From: Passalora sequoiae
Taxonomy: Eukaryota; Ascomycota; Dothideomycetes; Mycosphaerellales; Mycosphaerellaceae
DNA length: 64,000 nucleotides
NCBI GenBank assembly: GCA_013248845.1
Contig: WSQC01000002.1
Coordinates: 1,178,001-1,242,000 of the forward strand
Direction of reading: 5' to 3'
Shown piece after piece: positions 10,504 to 22,900 of this stretch; the stretch's first letter is position 1; the number at the start of each line of letters is the position of its first letter. The translations under genes and the position numbers were made by a program. Under the pieces are notes generated by a model. It did no database searches. It was given only the letters and a program-made list of their open reading frames with translations, and had not been told where the DNA came from.

Positions 10504-13500
10504 TTAAATATGGTCAAGCACGACGCAGTTGCTGACATTTGTCTTGCGCTTTGATACGCCATTGCCATCGCCTTTGCCCCAATTCTTCGGCGGCGGGTGT
10601 TCCGCCATGTACTGTTCTCGAATCCTCTTCGCATCCATATCCCACTGTGCCACCTTGACTTCCCAGTCTTTCCGCAGTGCATCTGCTAGCTCTTGTGCTG
10701 TTTGACTCTGCACGAGGTATGGCTGTTTCGTCTCATCGCCAGCCGTCTTCCACCACTTCCCAAGCGTAGTGCGCACAATATTTCGCTGATTTGATGAATT
10801 GGCATGATGCTTGGCACAGAAGGCGGCACACTCGTCCCACTTGTCCTTCGTGTACTGAATGAATGGGTTGACGTTGGCACGTTTCGGCCTTTCTGGACGT
10901 TCTCCGATCTGACCGAGCAAGGTCGCGAATATGGCGGCTTCGTAGTCGAGATCTGAACCATCGAAGGACGGGGCCACCCAGAACGAGGAGTCGTTAGCGC
11001 ATACACTTTTGGCTGGAGGTCCTGCTGGCTTCATAATCCAACCTGGCGTCTTGGCCCGCGGAGTTTGTGCAGTTTGTAGTGGTGGAACGTCAGCAAGCCG
11101 GATGTCGTTGATTTCTTGCTTGATGAGTGGCTCTGTCGATGTAACGGGTTGCAGCTCCTCTGATACTGTGGCCGTCGGTGGGTCACTGACATTCGCAGCG
11201 CTGACAGCTGGTTGCACAAGTTGGGGCTGCTCAGGCGCCACTACTTGTGCCATGGCTGATGCGTACGTGGTGTGCTCCGTCTTAGCTTCCTGTTTGACAG
11301 GTCCAGCCCCCACAAGAGGATTGGGTACAGCGATCACTCCCGCCATATGGTCGATGACGTCCGCAGCGGCTCGCAGACCAGACAGCAACGCGCCATGCAC
11401 AGTCGCGGGATGTGTTCCGCATGTGGCTTCGCCAGCGAAATGCAGATTACCCACAGGTTCAGCCATCAGATCATAGTCCCCAGGACGTGTCTCTGGTCCT
11501 ACGTATGAATATGTGCCTCTCGTAAAAGGGTCTTTTCTCCATCTCGTTACAATAACCTCGAGAGGGTCTGGCACTCGCTTTGATGGGAACGTGATGCGCA
11601 GCCTCGCGGTGACCTCCTTCATCAGGGTATTGGTGTCCGTCCATTCTGCGTCATGAGCAGCATTGCCAGCCATCAGAGCAATCAGCATAGGTCGCCCGCT
11701 GATCTTTGTTGCATTCCATATCAGATAGAAGCGACCTCTTCGTCGTGCGTAGTCGGAGGTGTCGAGGCTGTTCGGCTCTTCAGGCTCATTCAAGAGACCA
11801 AACATGTCACGGTCGTCGTCCCAGAATGGTGAATCGTAGAGAAGAATGACCTGCACTTCTGTTAGCTGCCGCGATGTATCGATCATTAATGAATCTTGCC
11901 TTGTTCAGAAGACCGAACCCCAGGCGATCAATCGCTCCATGCTTCCAGCCCGGTAGTGGTGGATCAAAGTCAATGGTACTGGACTTCAGGACGCCCAAAG
12001 GCGCCGTCATGACCACCTGGTCGGCTTCAATGACTTCACCGTTGGTGCAAACCACCTTCGTAGGAAATCGCTCGTGGCTGTCTTCGCCGTCGTCGTAATG
12101 AATACTCTCGACCACGCGATCAAACCGCACATCAAGCTTAGTCGGCAAATGCATTAGTCCTCGCGGTACTTGAGAGTAGCCACCGACGACTTCGGAATGT
12201 GCTCCTTCGAATTCGTTTCCAGTATCTTGATCGTGACCACTCAAGCTGAGTTGAGAGACAGGAGCTGCGTTCGCGTACTCCAAGTTTGCGTGGTGCCAGT
12301 TGAGCAGTCTCATGTCTAGCGGATGAAGGTCGATGATATCTTGATACTGCGTGATCGCTTCGTCCATGACAGAGCCAAGTGTCGGATATCGGCTACTTCT
12401 CGCGACTCGATGCAGGGATATGCTCTGATTTCGAGCAACACCATCTCTTATTTCCCAACCCATGCTCTTGGCCGCACGAGAGGCGCTTTCAGTCGTCGCA
12501 GTAATGCTGTCTTCGGCAACTTGGCTACGCCCAGTCAGCTTCTCGGTACCTGGCGGAGCGTTTCGTCGCCTCCCACGCCTGGCTGAAGGCTTGTGTGCTT
12601 TGATGTGAGCCATGGGAAGGGGTTCGAGGTGAAAAGCCGAAAAGCCGTCCGGAGCAGGATCTCTACATCGATTGATCAAATCTTCGTCGCCTTTGAGCGT
12701 TTCCTGGCTTTGAGGCTCAGCTCTGTACTCTCCAGCCCGATCCGATATGTCTGTGTACAGCTCCGTGTTGAGTTCGTCTCTTTCTTCTTCAACTTCCTGG
12801 CCATCACAGTCGTATATAGTGAGTGCATCCCTCATCAAGTGGTACCGTAACCCCAGCTGACCCCGAACGATTGTATCGAGTGGATTGCCGTGCTCGAATC
12901 CTGTAATGATCATGGCACCCATTTCGGCTGTATTGCGTAAGCCGTCAGGTAAGCTGTTTCTGACCTGGCTTCTTAGTGGTTTGGAGTAGACACGACCTCC
13001 AATACGGCGTCTGCCCTCCAGAACGACGACTCGCGGAGGACGTTCGCCCATATCAATCCATTTCGATGCTTCTTGAATAAAGAGACTTTCGAGCTGACGT
13101 GCTGTGGTTAGGCCTGATACGCCTGCACCAACGACGACCACTGTGCGCTGCCTTGCATCTTTGCTGAACTTTTTGGGTATCCGGGGATTCTTCTGTACTT
13201 GCACGCAGCCAAAGTTGATATATCCATTCCTCGTAAGCCACTTGTACGCAATTTCTGCTAGACCAAAGAACCGAGTTTCTCGCGCACAGCCAGAGGCTTC
13301 CTCTTCAGAAATGCCACAGACAGGGTTCTGCAACCAGAGTCTGAGGATGGCGTTCCGAATGTTGAGGTATACAGTGATTTCCTTGTACATAAGCAGATCG
13401 CACAACAATTTGTGTTCGCCAACATGGAGGGCGTAAGGATCTAATCTGGAAGCGTAAGCAGCATCTATGCATTCCGTGGCATACACATCAGCCGGCAGTC

Positions 13501-14122
13501 GTGACGGTATTGATGAGCGTGCTTTCGCTTGCACATTGGACTTCACCACTCTCGGCGCTCGAGGCACGGCCGGTGATACATTGGTGACCGGCTTAGTGGC
13601 AGGCGTAGATGTCTTTACTGTCGTGACGCCCGGCTCAGGAAGTGGATGTTTCCGAGGTCTACCACGCTTTCGTTTAATTGGTATTTGTGGTTCCGCAACT
13701 GGTTGTTCTTGGACTGTTTGCATGGGACCAGCAAATTTTGATTGCTGAGCAGGTTGGTCGCTTAGTACTGCAGATTTGAAAGACCCGTCGATCATTCGTT
13801 TTCGCAGCGGCGTGACGGGTTTGGAGTGGTCGTTCGTAACGTCCTCCGCGGCTACTGATGAGCACATTGAAGATATGCCAGTGCTGGTGGCAGACCCCAA
13901 GGAGCCATATCGCTGCCACGTTCCATTTGCATCAAATTGCCACTTTTCTTTCGTCGAAGATACATTCGAAGCTTGATCAAATACATCAGTGCCCGTTGAA
14001 GATAGGCTCGAGTCGTCTTCGTCGTGGGAGGCAATGTTTGTGTGCTTGCCGCCGACAGCTGGGATATCGGATGTATGTGCTGCAAGACTTGCAACGAACA
14101 CGCCATCCTCCATATCTCCCAT
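10504..14122 (-). CDS. kdmA: LSD1/KdmA-type histone lysine demethylase with SWIRM, amine oxidase and HMG box
   Basis: Two exons (14122-11900 and 11850-10504) encode about 1189 residues. Order: a disordered N-terminus with an AT-hook core (KRGRPRK, about residues 152-158); a SWIRM domain at about 205-305 (YASRLDPYALHVGEHKLLCD onward); the FAD-binding VVVVGAGVSGL at about 328-338; LLNWHHANLEYANAAPVSQL, typical of LSD1; the K741 position matching the FAD-proximal catalytic lysine of LSD1 (GFGLLNK|VILLYDSPFW); FAGEATCGTHPATVHGALLS near the C-terminal FAD site; and an HMG box near 1060-1140 (NVNPFIQYTKDKW). The 49-nt intron 11899-11851 has a GC donor (AAG|GCAAGA), branch GCTAAC and acceptor GCAG. 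Fungal LSD1 homologues remove methyl groups from histone H3. The gene lies close to a histone deacetylase gene. Confidence 0.93.
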
Positions 14123-15808
14123 GTTATCCCCTCACAAACAAAAATCTCGTACGAAGCACATTGGTGTCGCCACCATGTCGTCGCTATATCAGAATATCGG
14201 TCGTGCTGGAGCGGAGTGAGGGAGCCGAGGGTTGCGAGACCGCAAGATTGGCCGGTGATTACCGAGAGCGAACGGCCTTGAGAGACGGGAGTGTCCTATA
14301 TTTTGCGAACCGCGGAGACTCGATGGCTGCTGATATATTATTGTTGTCGTGGTATGATAGTGTATGGGAGTACTTACCCCAATGGACAGAGGAGATGGTT
14401 TCCTTCGATTCGGACCAGACGATCACGATTGTGGGGCGCCATTTACTGGACTTCGACCTCATCTGCTGCACCACTTTTGCCTCTCAGCTTCCACATACTT
14501 TGTACGAGCCACACATCGAAGCCGACTGCTGCCCAGCGCAGTCTCGCGCTTGTATTGCGTAGCTTGCAGGGCAGCGAGCAAGAGCCACCCCGTCGCTCAG
14601 ATATGCTGCACATCCGACCAGCCTGCTGTAAGAGCTCCGGGATACGACATCGCTTTCACGATGTCACGAACACCACCACACCGCGAGCGTTGGTAGAATG
14701 CCCTACATATACAAGGGGGTCTCCGTACAAGAGAGATAAATACATTAGGGCAGGTTCTTGTGCTACCAGATGGCATCTCCGCAGCAGGATACATATATGC
14801 TCCAGGTTCAGAAAAAGCGGTGGCCAGAAATTCGCTTGTCTAATCCTTTTCATGCGACCCGCATCATGAACTCACTCGGTGCTGGGATGCTGAATAACAT
14901 CAGCCATGTGCAAACATTTCTATCTTCTAGATGCGATAAAACCTCGCCGAGTCGCGCTAACGCAAACTCTCTGTAGTGTGGCATCCTCGCCCTCCGATCG
15001 CTTTAGACTCACAAAATGAAAACCTAGGCGTAGTATGTAACCCAGATGACCGTCTGGCGCAAGATCAAGGAAGAAACTCGTTACAACAAACTTGCGGGAA
15101 GACGCTTCACGTCCTCTTCGTGGCCATGTGAAACTGTGGTACGTCCCGTGGGAGTGAACACGTATAGCCCGCGATTTCTGCGTCGCAGCCCATCAAACGG
15201 TGTCCATCTGGCACATGCAATCTATGACTCGCTGAATGTGCCTCTAATCGGCCGCAAAAGCACTGTGGTCTATGAAAAATCCGGCCTGCACGCGTCTCGA
15301 GACCTTCGAATTGTCCAAAAAGCGACCATGGCAGACGAGAAGACCAGAAAGCAGATCGATATGAGCAGGATCTAGTGGCAAGCAAAATTTGCAGAAGGAC
15401 CTGAAAAGACAAGGCGCAGTGACACTATCAATAATTGCAGAACATGGGCATCGAGTTTCCGACAGGAAAGTAACATATTCGATGGGAAAGTCGTTCAATT
15501 CATCGAATGGAGCAAAGATCAGGGCTAGAACTCCTTAGATAACTCGCTCATGCGCAGTAAATCTGCTGAATGGACCTGATGCTCTGCAATGGAGAATTTC
15601 CTCGTCTTATCTGCACACGCCTCGTGCTACCATTCTAAGCTTCCCTCATAGATCTCATTTGCTCAGAACCACAATGTATTGAATGAGTAGCTCGGCCATC
15701 TTGCTGTGGTATCGCGAACGGTTATGGAGAAACAAAGCGAACATTCTGTCGGGAAAGAGAAATCATTGACATCAATGGAGGAATTTGGGAGGGAGGCAGA
15801 TATATCAT
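14123..15808. other. Intergenic, no convincing gene
   Basis: About 1.7 kb between the demethylase start and the Ntr2-like stop, both on the minus strand. Frames on either strand are short and overlap each other. A plus-strand frame at 15046-15375 (109 codons) is the least implausible but shows no family signal. The demethylase promoter should be here. Confidence 0.4.
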
Positions 15809-17353
15809 TTAAGATGCGTAACTGGAGTCAGCAGCTTTGAAGCCAAGCCCAGCACCAGTACTGAGGCCGAGGCCAGCACCTAGTCCTGGTCTGGCACCTC
15901 CAAAGCCAAGACCTGAGGAAGTACCCGTGTCAGCTTCGTCTTCTTCCTCTTCATCTTCACCAACTGGCTTTTCAGGCCTAGAATCGACTGTGGTGTCCAT
16001 TGCTTCGACACTTCCACCACCGTTCATGTCAAGCTGTGGCGCTGCTTCAATCGCCGGCGTGCCATCATTGACCGCGCCACTAATGCCCTTCTCCTTCCTC
16101 AAAGCCTCAAACTTCTCCGATGTTTCTTTCAGCGCGCGCTGTATCCTCACTTCCTCCTCGGCGAGCCGTAACTTTTCGCGCTGCAGCGCTGCCATAGCCT
16201 GTAGCTTCTGCATACGAGAGCTCTGCAAATCTGCCAGTTGTTTGCGAAGTCGCTCGAGAGCTCCATCCAGAGTGGGTACTGGGGTAATGATTGGCGGTGT
16301 CTTGGGTCTCGCATCTGCAGGATCTACGGGCTCCGCGTTTTGCGCATATGTGCCGTGTTTGGTCTGCGCTGCCTCGAACGCTGCATTACGCTCACGATCG
16401 CTATCGTCTTCATCAGTGTCAGAGGCGCCTTCTGCTTCTGCAATCTGTGCCGCCATGTCCTGCTGTCTTCGCCGCATTGCTTCAGCCTCTGCCTTACGAC
16501 CAAGAGATATTTTGCCGTCTTCGGTGAAGTCATCGAAATTCTCCATAATATCCTCATCGTCTGCCACGAGTCGACTTTCGGCTTGACCATATTTGTCCTT
16601 CGGCTTGAGTACCAGCCGGCCTTGCTCGTCCTTCAAAACATTATCGTCGAGATCGTCGTCATCGTCAAAGCTCGGGTCATCCGGGTCCAAGCAGATGTAT
16701 TCCTCTGCCTGTTGCTCTTTCGCGAGTCGTGCTCTGCGAGCCTTCTTTTCCGCGATTTCTGTGGCTGAGGGTATCGCCGAGGCTTGCTCTTGTTGCTGGT
16801 AACGAGCTAACGAAGAGCCGAATTTGGAAGAAAGGTCCAGCGCTTGGGTACCAGAAGATACATCCTCCACATCTGCATCACCAGGTGAATCGAACTCTTT
16901 TGGTGTACTTGGCGTGCTGGCCTTGAGTTGCAGGAGCGCAGCAGAGCTGTAGTCCGGCTTGTCGTCCTCATCCTCCGCATCACGTCTCGGAATCTGAGAT
17001 GCCAATAGTGAAGTCCTTTTCGAAGCATTACGCTGGATGGCCGCCTTAGACAAGCCGGCTCGTTTTGGTGTCACTACAGATGCTTCAGACTCTTCATCGT
17101 CCTCGACAGAGGTCGGTCCACGTGATTGTCGCAGGGATGAGGACTTGCGAGGCTTAAAGGTTGGTCTTTCGACAACAGGTGAGCCTAATTCATTGTCTCC
17201 GGTCAGCGCATGGTGCGAGCTGGAAAAAGGCGTCAGAGCTGTAACGACATCAATGTTCATGCGGTGCATACCTGTTTGCGCGGAGCTTCCCTCGTTTTCG
17301 TCGTCAATTCCGATCTTGCGTGGCGCTCGTCGCGCGGAGAAGGCCTTCCTCAT
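15809..17353 (-). CDS. Ntr2-like (nineteen-complex-related) spliceosome disassembly factor
   Basis: Proposed start is MRKAFSARRAPRKIG at 17353; the frame extends upstream to 17434. A probable 87-nt in-frame intron (17271-17185, donor GTATGC, branch GCTGAC, acceptor TTAG) joins SSAQTG to SPVVERPTFKPRKSSSLR, giving about 485 residues. The basic N-terminal ARRAPRKIG, the PVVxRPxFxxxKSSSLR segment, the EEYICLDPDD acidic motif, the middle coiled coil (about LERLRKQLADLQ onward) and the glycine-rich C-terminus fit the fungal Ntr2-domain proteins, which act with Ntr1 and Prp43 in disassembly of the intron-lariat spliceosome. The family call is by pattern recognition. Whether the 87-nt segment is an intron or is retained is undecided, since both are in frame. 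Confidence 0.75.
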   Translation of the reverse strand: MRKAFSARRAPRKIGIDDENEGSSAQTGMHRMNIDVVTALTPFSSSHHALTGDNELGSPVVERPTFKPRKSSSLRQSRGPTSVEDDEESEASVVTPKRAGLSKAAIQRNASKRTSLLASQIPRRDAEDEDDKPDYSSAALLQLKASTPSTPKEFDSPGDADVEDVSSGTQALDLSSKFGSSLARYQQQEQASAIPSATEIAEKKARRARLAKEQQAEEYICLDPDDPSFDDDDDLDDNVLKDEQGRLVLKPKDKYGQAESRLVADDEDIMENFDDFTEDGKISLGRKAEAEAMRRRQQDMAAQIAEAEGASDTDEDDSDRERNAAFEAAQTKHGTYAQNAEPVDPADARPKTPPIITPVPTLDGALERLRKQLADLQSSRMQKLQAMAALQREKLRLAEEEVRIQRALKETSEKFEALRKEKGISGAVNDGTPAIEAAPQLDMNGGGSVEAMDTTVDSRPEKPVGEDEEEEDEADTGTSSGLGFGGARPGLGAGLGLSTGAGLGFKAADSSYAS

Positions 17354-17434
17354 GTTGCCGGTGTCGTGAGATGTCAACTCATGTGTCCCATTGTTTTGGC
17401 GAGCGCGATTATCAACGTTCTCGCTGCCCTTCAC

Positions 17435-19109
17435 ATGTGCGATCCCTGTCGTGGCGCCGCCTCGGCACGCTTCCGTTATCGGACCGGATGTACTTTCTTC
17501 CTTCTACGGGGGCTAGAGAGAGCATTCAAGCACACATTTTGCATGACTTCTACAGGAGCTAGAAAGAGCATTATTGTCTCATTCATGCACCCTTATACCG
17601 CTACGAGATTACCGCAGTCTAGATAGTGACATTTAGGCAAGCTCAATTTGATATTCTCTGCCACTCTGTTCCTCTTCGATGAATTGATAATCCACAATAT
17701 TGGCAGCGTCTGCATGTTCTCATGACCACACCCTGTCACGAACCTTGCACAGTCGTTCAGCTCAACTGTACTGTTGCAAGCGCTTGACCACGCGCGCACT
17801 TCATGAAGCGAGGGTAGTTTCTTTGGTATATGAGTAATTTTCATACTCGCGGAAGCATGACCCTGGATGACAGGAGCAGCAACGCACTTCTAGATTGACC
17901 CAATATCGCCAAGTATGTTCCGCTTCTTAGGTCACCCGGGAGGATGCCAACATCGGTCCTGTATCTTCATGGGACTTTCCGTCTGGATCGCTATCGTCAT
18001 GAGTTTTCCACAAGGATGTACCACTGATCGACGCATGAGGCTAGCATATTTGGCAAAGCTGAACATCCAAGTCGAACCTAAGTTCAGCAATGATGCCCTT
18101 GACGCTCCGGCGAGCGGTAGTCTCGCATAACACCGATTGCGCTGCTGATCCTCATACCAGACCTTCAGGTGCCTTATGCGGAACGCTATGCTTAGGGAAC
18201 GACCCACAACAAAGTATGCTGCCGTGCCTTTCGCAGTGATATTGCGACAGAATCCTACCAATACCATGTGCAATCCTCGCGAAGGTCAAGAATTTGCTCT
18301 TCCGAAGCTCTTCGAGGAGAGCGCGATGCCTGGAAAACTCTGCAAATCAGTGACCTTGCTGGTGCTGGAGAGCACTGAAAGTGGTGGTCGGGGAACACTG
18401 ACCTGCTTCGAAGAAATCGTCGCCGAGCTGCAAGAGCTGGAATGGAATATACTTAGAGGTTTCGATATGAACGATGAGAATACGAAGGAATCGCATGGCT
18501 CCACATGGCCGAGGATCGGAGCAATTGCAGAGATAGTAAGGATGGGGAGGGAAGCCGTGTCGACCAGAAGGAAAGTGGTCCTCTATTGATACCAGATTCT
18601 GCTTCTGCTCTTCAGATGCAGCTCTCTCCAAAGTTGCCCGCGACAGCCTACATTCCACAGGCATGCATGTCATCTGATGAGGAGCCACGAGTCCATATGG
18701 CAGGGACTGAATGTGCTGAACAGCGAAAAGGGCCTGAAGAAGCGGCATCACAGGTGTGCGTGAGGCGACATGGAGTTTCAGAAAGCAGCTGTGTAGGGTA
18801 AATGGTTGGGCATAATGGCAATAGCCTGGCAAAGGTCTTCACCATGAAGGTCATATGCCAACGAAAAACAGCGCCCTCGATCCATGAGCTGGCAAGCGTT
18901 GGAAGCGCAGTCCTGTGGTCTGCGTGTGATTTCGAAAGCCAGTCTCATCTCATTTGGCCTTATCGCTCGCTATACGCATATCTTCTTAACGTCCACTACC
19001 GCAATATCGTCCTACCATCTCATTCCGTGCCATCGCGACACTCTCACGGAACCCAAAGATGTCCTTCACCCTCCCAGTCTCCCAGAGGAGGATCTACCGC
19101 ATGTCCATT
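17435..19109. other. Intergenic with one doubtful plus-strand frame
   Basis: About 1.7 kb. A plus-strand frame at 18176-18589 (137 codons; internal MPGKLCKSVT start at 18327) has a mildly protein-like composition but no recognisable motif, and opposing frames overlap it. I do not call it as a gene. The Ntr2-like promoter should be near 17.4-17.6 kb. Confidence 0.35.
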
Positions 19110-19534
19110 CTACTGATTTCCATATTTTTCCTGCAGCTCCTTCACTTTGGCGACGTACTTCTTCTGTGCGTCTTCAGCGGTTGTACCTGCCTCAGCCTCT
19201 TTTTGCCAGGCGGCGTGTTTGGCCTTGCCCTGGAGAGAGCGCAAGGATGTCAGCAGATTTCGGGAATGTGCCAACGAACAACGGAAGTGGACGAGGAAGG
19301 CATGGGAAGGAAACAGTACCTTCAGATCAAACATGCCTGGCTTTGCAGCTTTGCTGAAGTCTTCGCCGGTGCCGATTTTGTAGAGCGCGTAGAGCTGCTT
19401 CCGTGTCAGTATTCTCACTATCTGCTGCTGCTGTTGCTCTGCTGTACTTCGAGAAGCTCATCGTTGTTGGGAGTCTGTTTCAGCTTACGGCTGTCTTCCG
19501 CTGCCTTTTTGAAGTCGGCTGTCTGGGCAACCAT
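19110..19534 (-). CDS. Acyl-CoA-binding protein
   Basis: Three exons, 19534-19448, 19394-19320 and 19229-19110, encode 93 residues, the usual length for this family. Introns are 19447-19395 (53 nt, branch ACTGAC) and 19319-19230 (90 nt, donor GTACTG, branch GCTGAC, pyrimidine-rich acceptor). Splicing gives NNDELLELYALYKIGTGEDF, then KPGMFDLKGKAKHAAW, the conserved ligand-binding signature of ACBP (YKQATVGD-type segment followed by KGKAKWxAW). The protein binds medium- and long-chain acyl-CoA esters in the cytosol and supplies them to lipid synthesis and beta-oxidation. No targeting sequence is visible. The first intron ends at AAGCAG rather than AAG, chosen because it gives the conserved ELYALYK. 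Confidence 0.93.
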
Positions 19535-19927
19535 CTTGAATAAATTCTTGAGGCTGTAGGTGCAGATTTAGATTGCTAAGTCAAGATCGTGAGTGAGTTC
19601 AGGTAGGTGTGAGAAACACGTTGAATCTTGCTGAAGCTCGATGTAGATAGCGGGGCGAAAACGCGGGACACGAGGAACGTCATCAGACACGAGCCAGCAG
19701 TCAGGAGGACCACCTGGCTCGTGTTACTCCCGCGGGCTTCAATGAGATGCGACCCTCCCGACGGCCCCCACGTCTGAGCAGCTGAATCTTAGCTTTTGCG
19801 GCTACTGTACATTATGTCGCGACAATTCGGACTCAATCGTCCTGTTTTAAGGAGACCAATGTCCTGGGGTATCACTATCAAGCTCATTCAACGCCGTCCT
19901 TACTCGATATCACATAAGAAAGTGCCT
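19535..19927. other. Short intergenic region
   Basis: About 390 bp holding the ACBP promoter/leader and the downstream end of the deacetylase gene. No gene is seen. Confidence 0.4.
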
Positions 19928-22900
19928 CTACTTCGCAGGCGTCTCTGGTGCGTCCCAAATACTCACTGCCTCAGCCTCGCCTTGCTGGAGACCTTGAACG
20001 TACCCGTCGTTGCCGTTGGGTCTTACCGACATGTCGGTGCCCACATCTGCAGTGTCAGCACTGTCGTCCGCTCTGACGTGCTGACCCAGAGCATTTGGCG
20101 GACTCTTGGGTGGCTGCGGAGCATTGGCAGGAACATTGCCAAACGGGATAGGGCCCGTGCTGTTCCATACCGGTAAGTTTCTGCCACTGGGTCTAGCTGG
20201 AGAGTAAGCGGCATGCTCCGGACCCGTTGCCGTAGCGGTCACATCAACCGTGCCGTTTGAGTTGTTGGCTTTAGGTAAAGGCCACGAAGGTGAAGCACCG
20301 GGCGAGTGCCTAGGAAGTCCTTCGAGCGGGCCTGGCGAGGAAGATGCAGCGGTGGGGGTCACACCAGTTTCTGCCCATACCGGCTCCTCAGGGTGCAAGG
20401 ATGGAGAGATACTTTCATTGCTGTTGGCATACTCGTGCAGCTCGAGATCTGCAGAAATTGCTTGACCGATTGCGTTCGTCTTGGGTTCGGCGCTGTGCGC
20501 GGCAACTATGCCCCAGCCACCGCCATTGTAAGTGGCATCTGGCATCGATATGAGCTGAGCGGGTTGAGCCTCGGATATAGCTTGCGGCTCATCTGCTGCA
20601 ATGCGATTCTGCTGCGCAGGTGCTGCATATGGTGGCGCCGGCAACCCGGTCGGCAAGGCATGTATTACTGGCGACGGCAAAGCTTGCGGGTTGGCTGACG
20701 GCAGCTTCTGTGATATCGCTGATGGCTCGATATTTGGTGTCGATGCAAGTGCAATGGCAGCTTTCTTTGCAGCTGCATTGACTTTGCGTGTCGCTGCTGC
20801 TTTGACTGCTCTAGCACTGCGGTCTGCCGCCAACTTCTCTTTCTGTTTACGATCATGTTCTTCCTTAGTGTCACTGACCTTCAGAGTCACCTTCTTCATT
20901 CCAGAAGTAAGGTTGTCTAGATCAGACGTCTTTCCCGTAGCAGTACTTGGTCTCGCTGCTTGCGTAGATGTTGCTGGTTGTCTGTCTGCGGCTGCGGCTG
21001 CGGCTGTTCCTGCGCGTGGTTTAATCGGAGCTCTGATCTTTTTGTTGAGGGCAGTCGTGCTCGGCACTGGTGCAGGAGGTGGCTTCATGGCTCCAGCATT
21101 ACTAGTGCCTGCAGTCGGTAGAAAGGGCGCTAGCGCTGTTCCGGTATCTGCAGATGTGCTTGGCGACAGGTCGAACCCGCTGATAGAACTCTGACGACGA
21201 CTTGTTTGTTTTTGATCTGACACATTCTTCTTCGAGGGCAGCACATCGATAGTCTCACGCCTGCTAGATCTGCTCTCAGCACGGCTAACGGTTCGCGAGT
21301 TGGCAGTCTCGTCACTGTGCACACTTTCAGGATAGGCAGGCGATTTGATCTTGCGACCTCGTAATTGCCTTGGCTGCGAAGCCTCTTGTGTTGACACTGA
21401 AGCCACGCTATGGCGATCCTTCTTGGTACGAGCGACAGCAAGCTCTTCTGGCGTACAGCTCTTTGTCTGCCTATCAATCGGTATCAACAGCTGAGACAGC
21501 TCTTGTGTAGCGACGACCCAATCCACTTCTGGGACTGGTGGAGTCGGAGGCCGGACAGGAACTGCACCTGGGCGCATTGTACCAGAGATGGATCGTGCGA
21601 AGTTGTTTGGGTCCACAACCTTGTACGCGAACGACTCCGTAGGCGTAGCATAGGTCGGCTGCTTTCCGATGCGCATTCTCTTGGCTTCTGCTGGTGGGGG
21701 TGGATTGACTTTGTGCTCCAGTGCAGTAAGATGGGCGTTTGACCACCATTCGGGGTTGTACTGCAGCGGGTCTGAGACGCCAAGTCCTTGAATCGCAAGA
21801 CCACTCATCTGGGAGCTCAAGGCTGCTAGCTCTTCGACTTCCTCGGTTTTGGGCAGTGTTGGCACCGCGCAAAGGCCAGAAAGGTGGCTGAGGACACCGC
21901 TGCATAGCGCGCGATCACTGTAACCACCTTCCAGGACGCTGACGACACGACCTCCGCAGTCTTCAATGCTTTGCGCAAGCTGGACAACATCCTTCGTGAA
22001 CCGCGCATAGAATTCAGTCGGCACGCTGACTTTATGCCGCTGCATGCCAGCCCCCTCCCACTCGCTGGCGTCGAAGCCGGCCGAAATGAAGATTGCCGAG
22101 TTTGGTCGCAGCTTGCCCTCCGCCTTGATTCGAGCTGTGTGATGCTCGAGGAACAATCTGGCCTTTTCCAGCAGCACAGAGTATCGACTCTCGTACAATC
22201 GCCAGAACTCGTCTTCAGTCTTCCAGGGTTGTAGATGCACATTCCAGATACTTTGACCATGCGCATTCTCGATGCACAGACTCGCTGCTTGCACTTTCTC
22301 ATCATCGCCCATCTCGCAAGGATAGCTGTTGATATCGTGGAGACTGTAATACCCGATATCTGGACCAAGTCTCAACTTACTGTTCGGTTTAGCGTTGGTG
22401 CGCTTTGCATTGTTCTTACTGTTGCGCTCCCAAGTTATTGCTTGACTTCCGTCGCCGTGATGTAGATCGAAGTCAAGAATGGCGGCATGCGTAAGGCCGT
22501 GAGTTTGCGCGGCATATTCAATGCCTACATGCACGTTGTTGAGCCAACAGAAACCGCTTGGATGATCTGCAGAACAGTGGTGTCCGGGTGGTCGCACGGC
22601 CACGAATGCTCGCCTCGTCCTTGTGCCCGATGCAAACACGGCATCAACTGCATCTGCAACACCGCCTAATGCGCCTTGGAAAGCATTCAAGGACTCTGGC
22701 GCGAGGTACAGGTCACCTTCGTGCAGCTGCTTCTTCTCGACTTGACCTGGCACATTTGATCGGCTCAATTCTTTGGCGCCTGCAGCGAGCTTGTCGCTAG
22801 CAGAATTGCACATGTCCCGCAGCTCAGACATCCACGCTGTGCCATGTACGTTCGTCACAAAAGACGAGGTGATGTCGAGTGAACGTCCAGTCCTGCAGAA

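Noticed and set aside
11851..11899. Reading the demethylase through without an intron
   Set aside because: The unspliced frame ends soon after (TILGRRP) and misses the LSD1-conserved VILLYDSPFW segment, so the GC-AG intron is needed.
15837..16586. 249-codon plus-strand frame across the Ntr2-like gene
   Set aside because: It is the antisense shadow of the Asp/Glu/Ser-rich coding region and reads as Ser/Pro low complexity.
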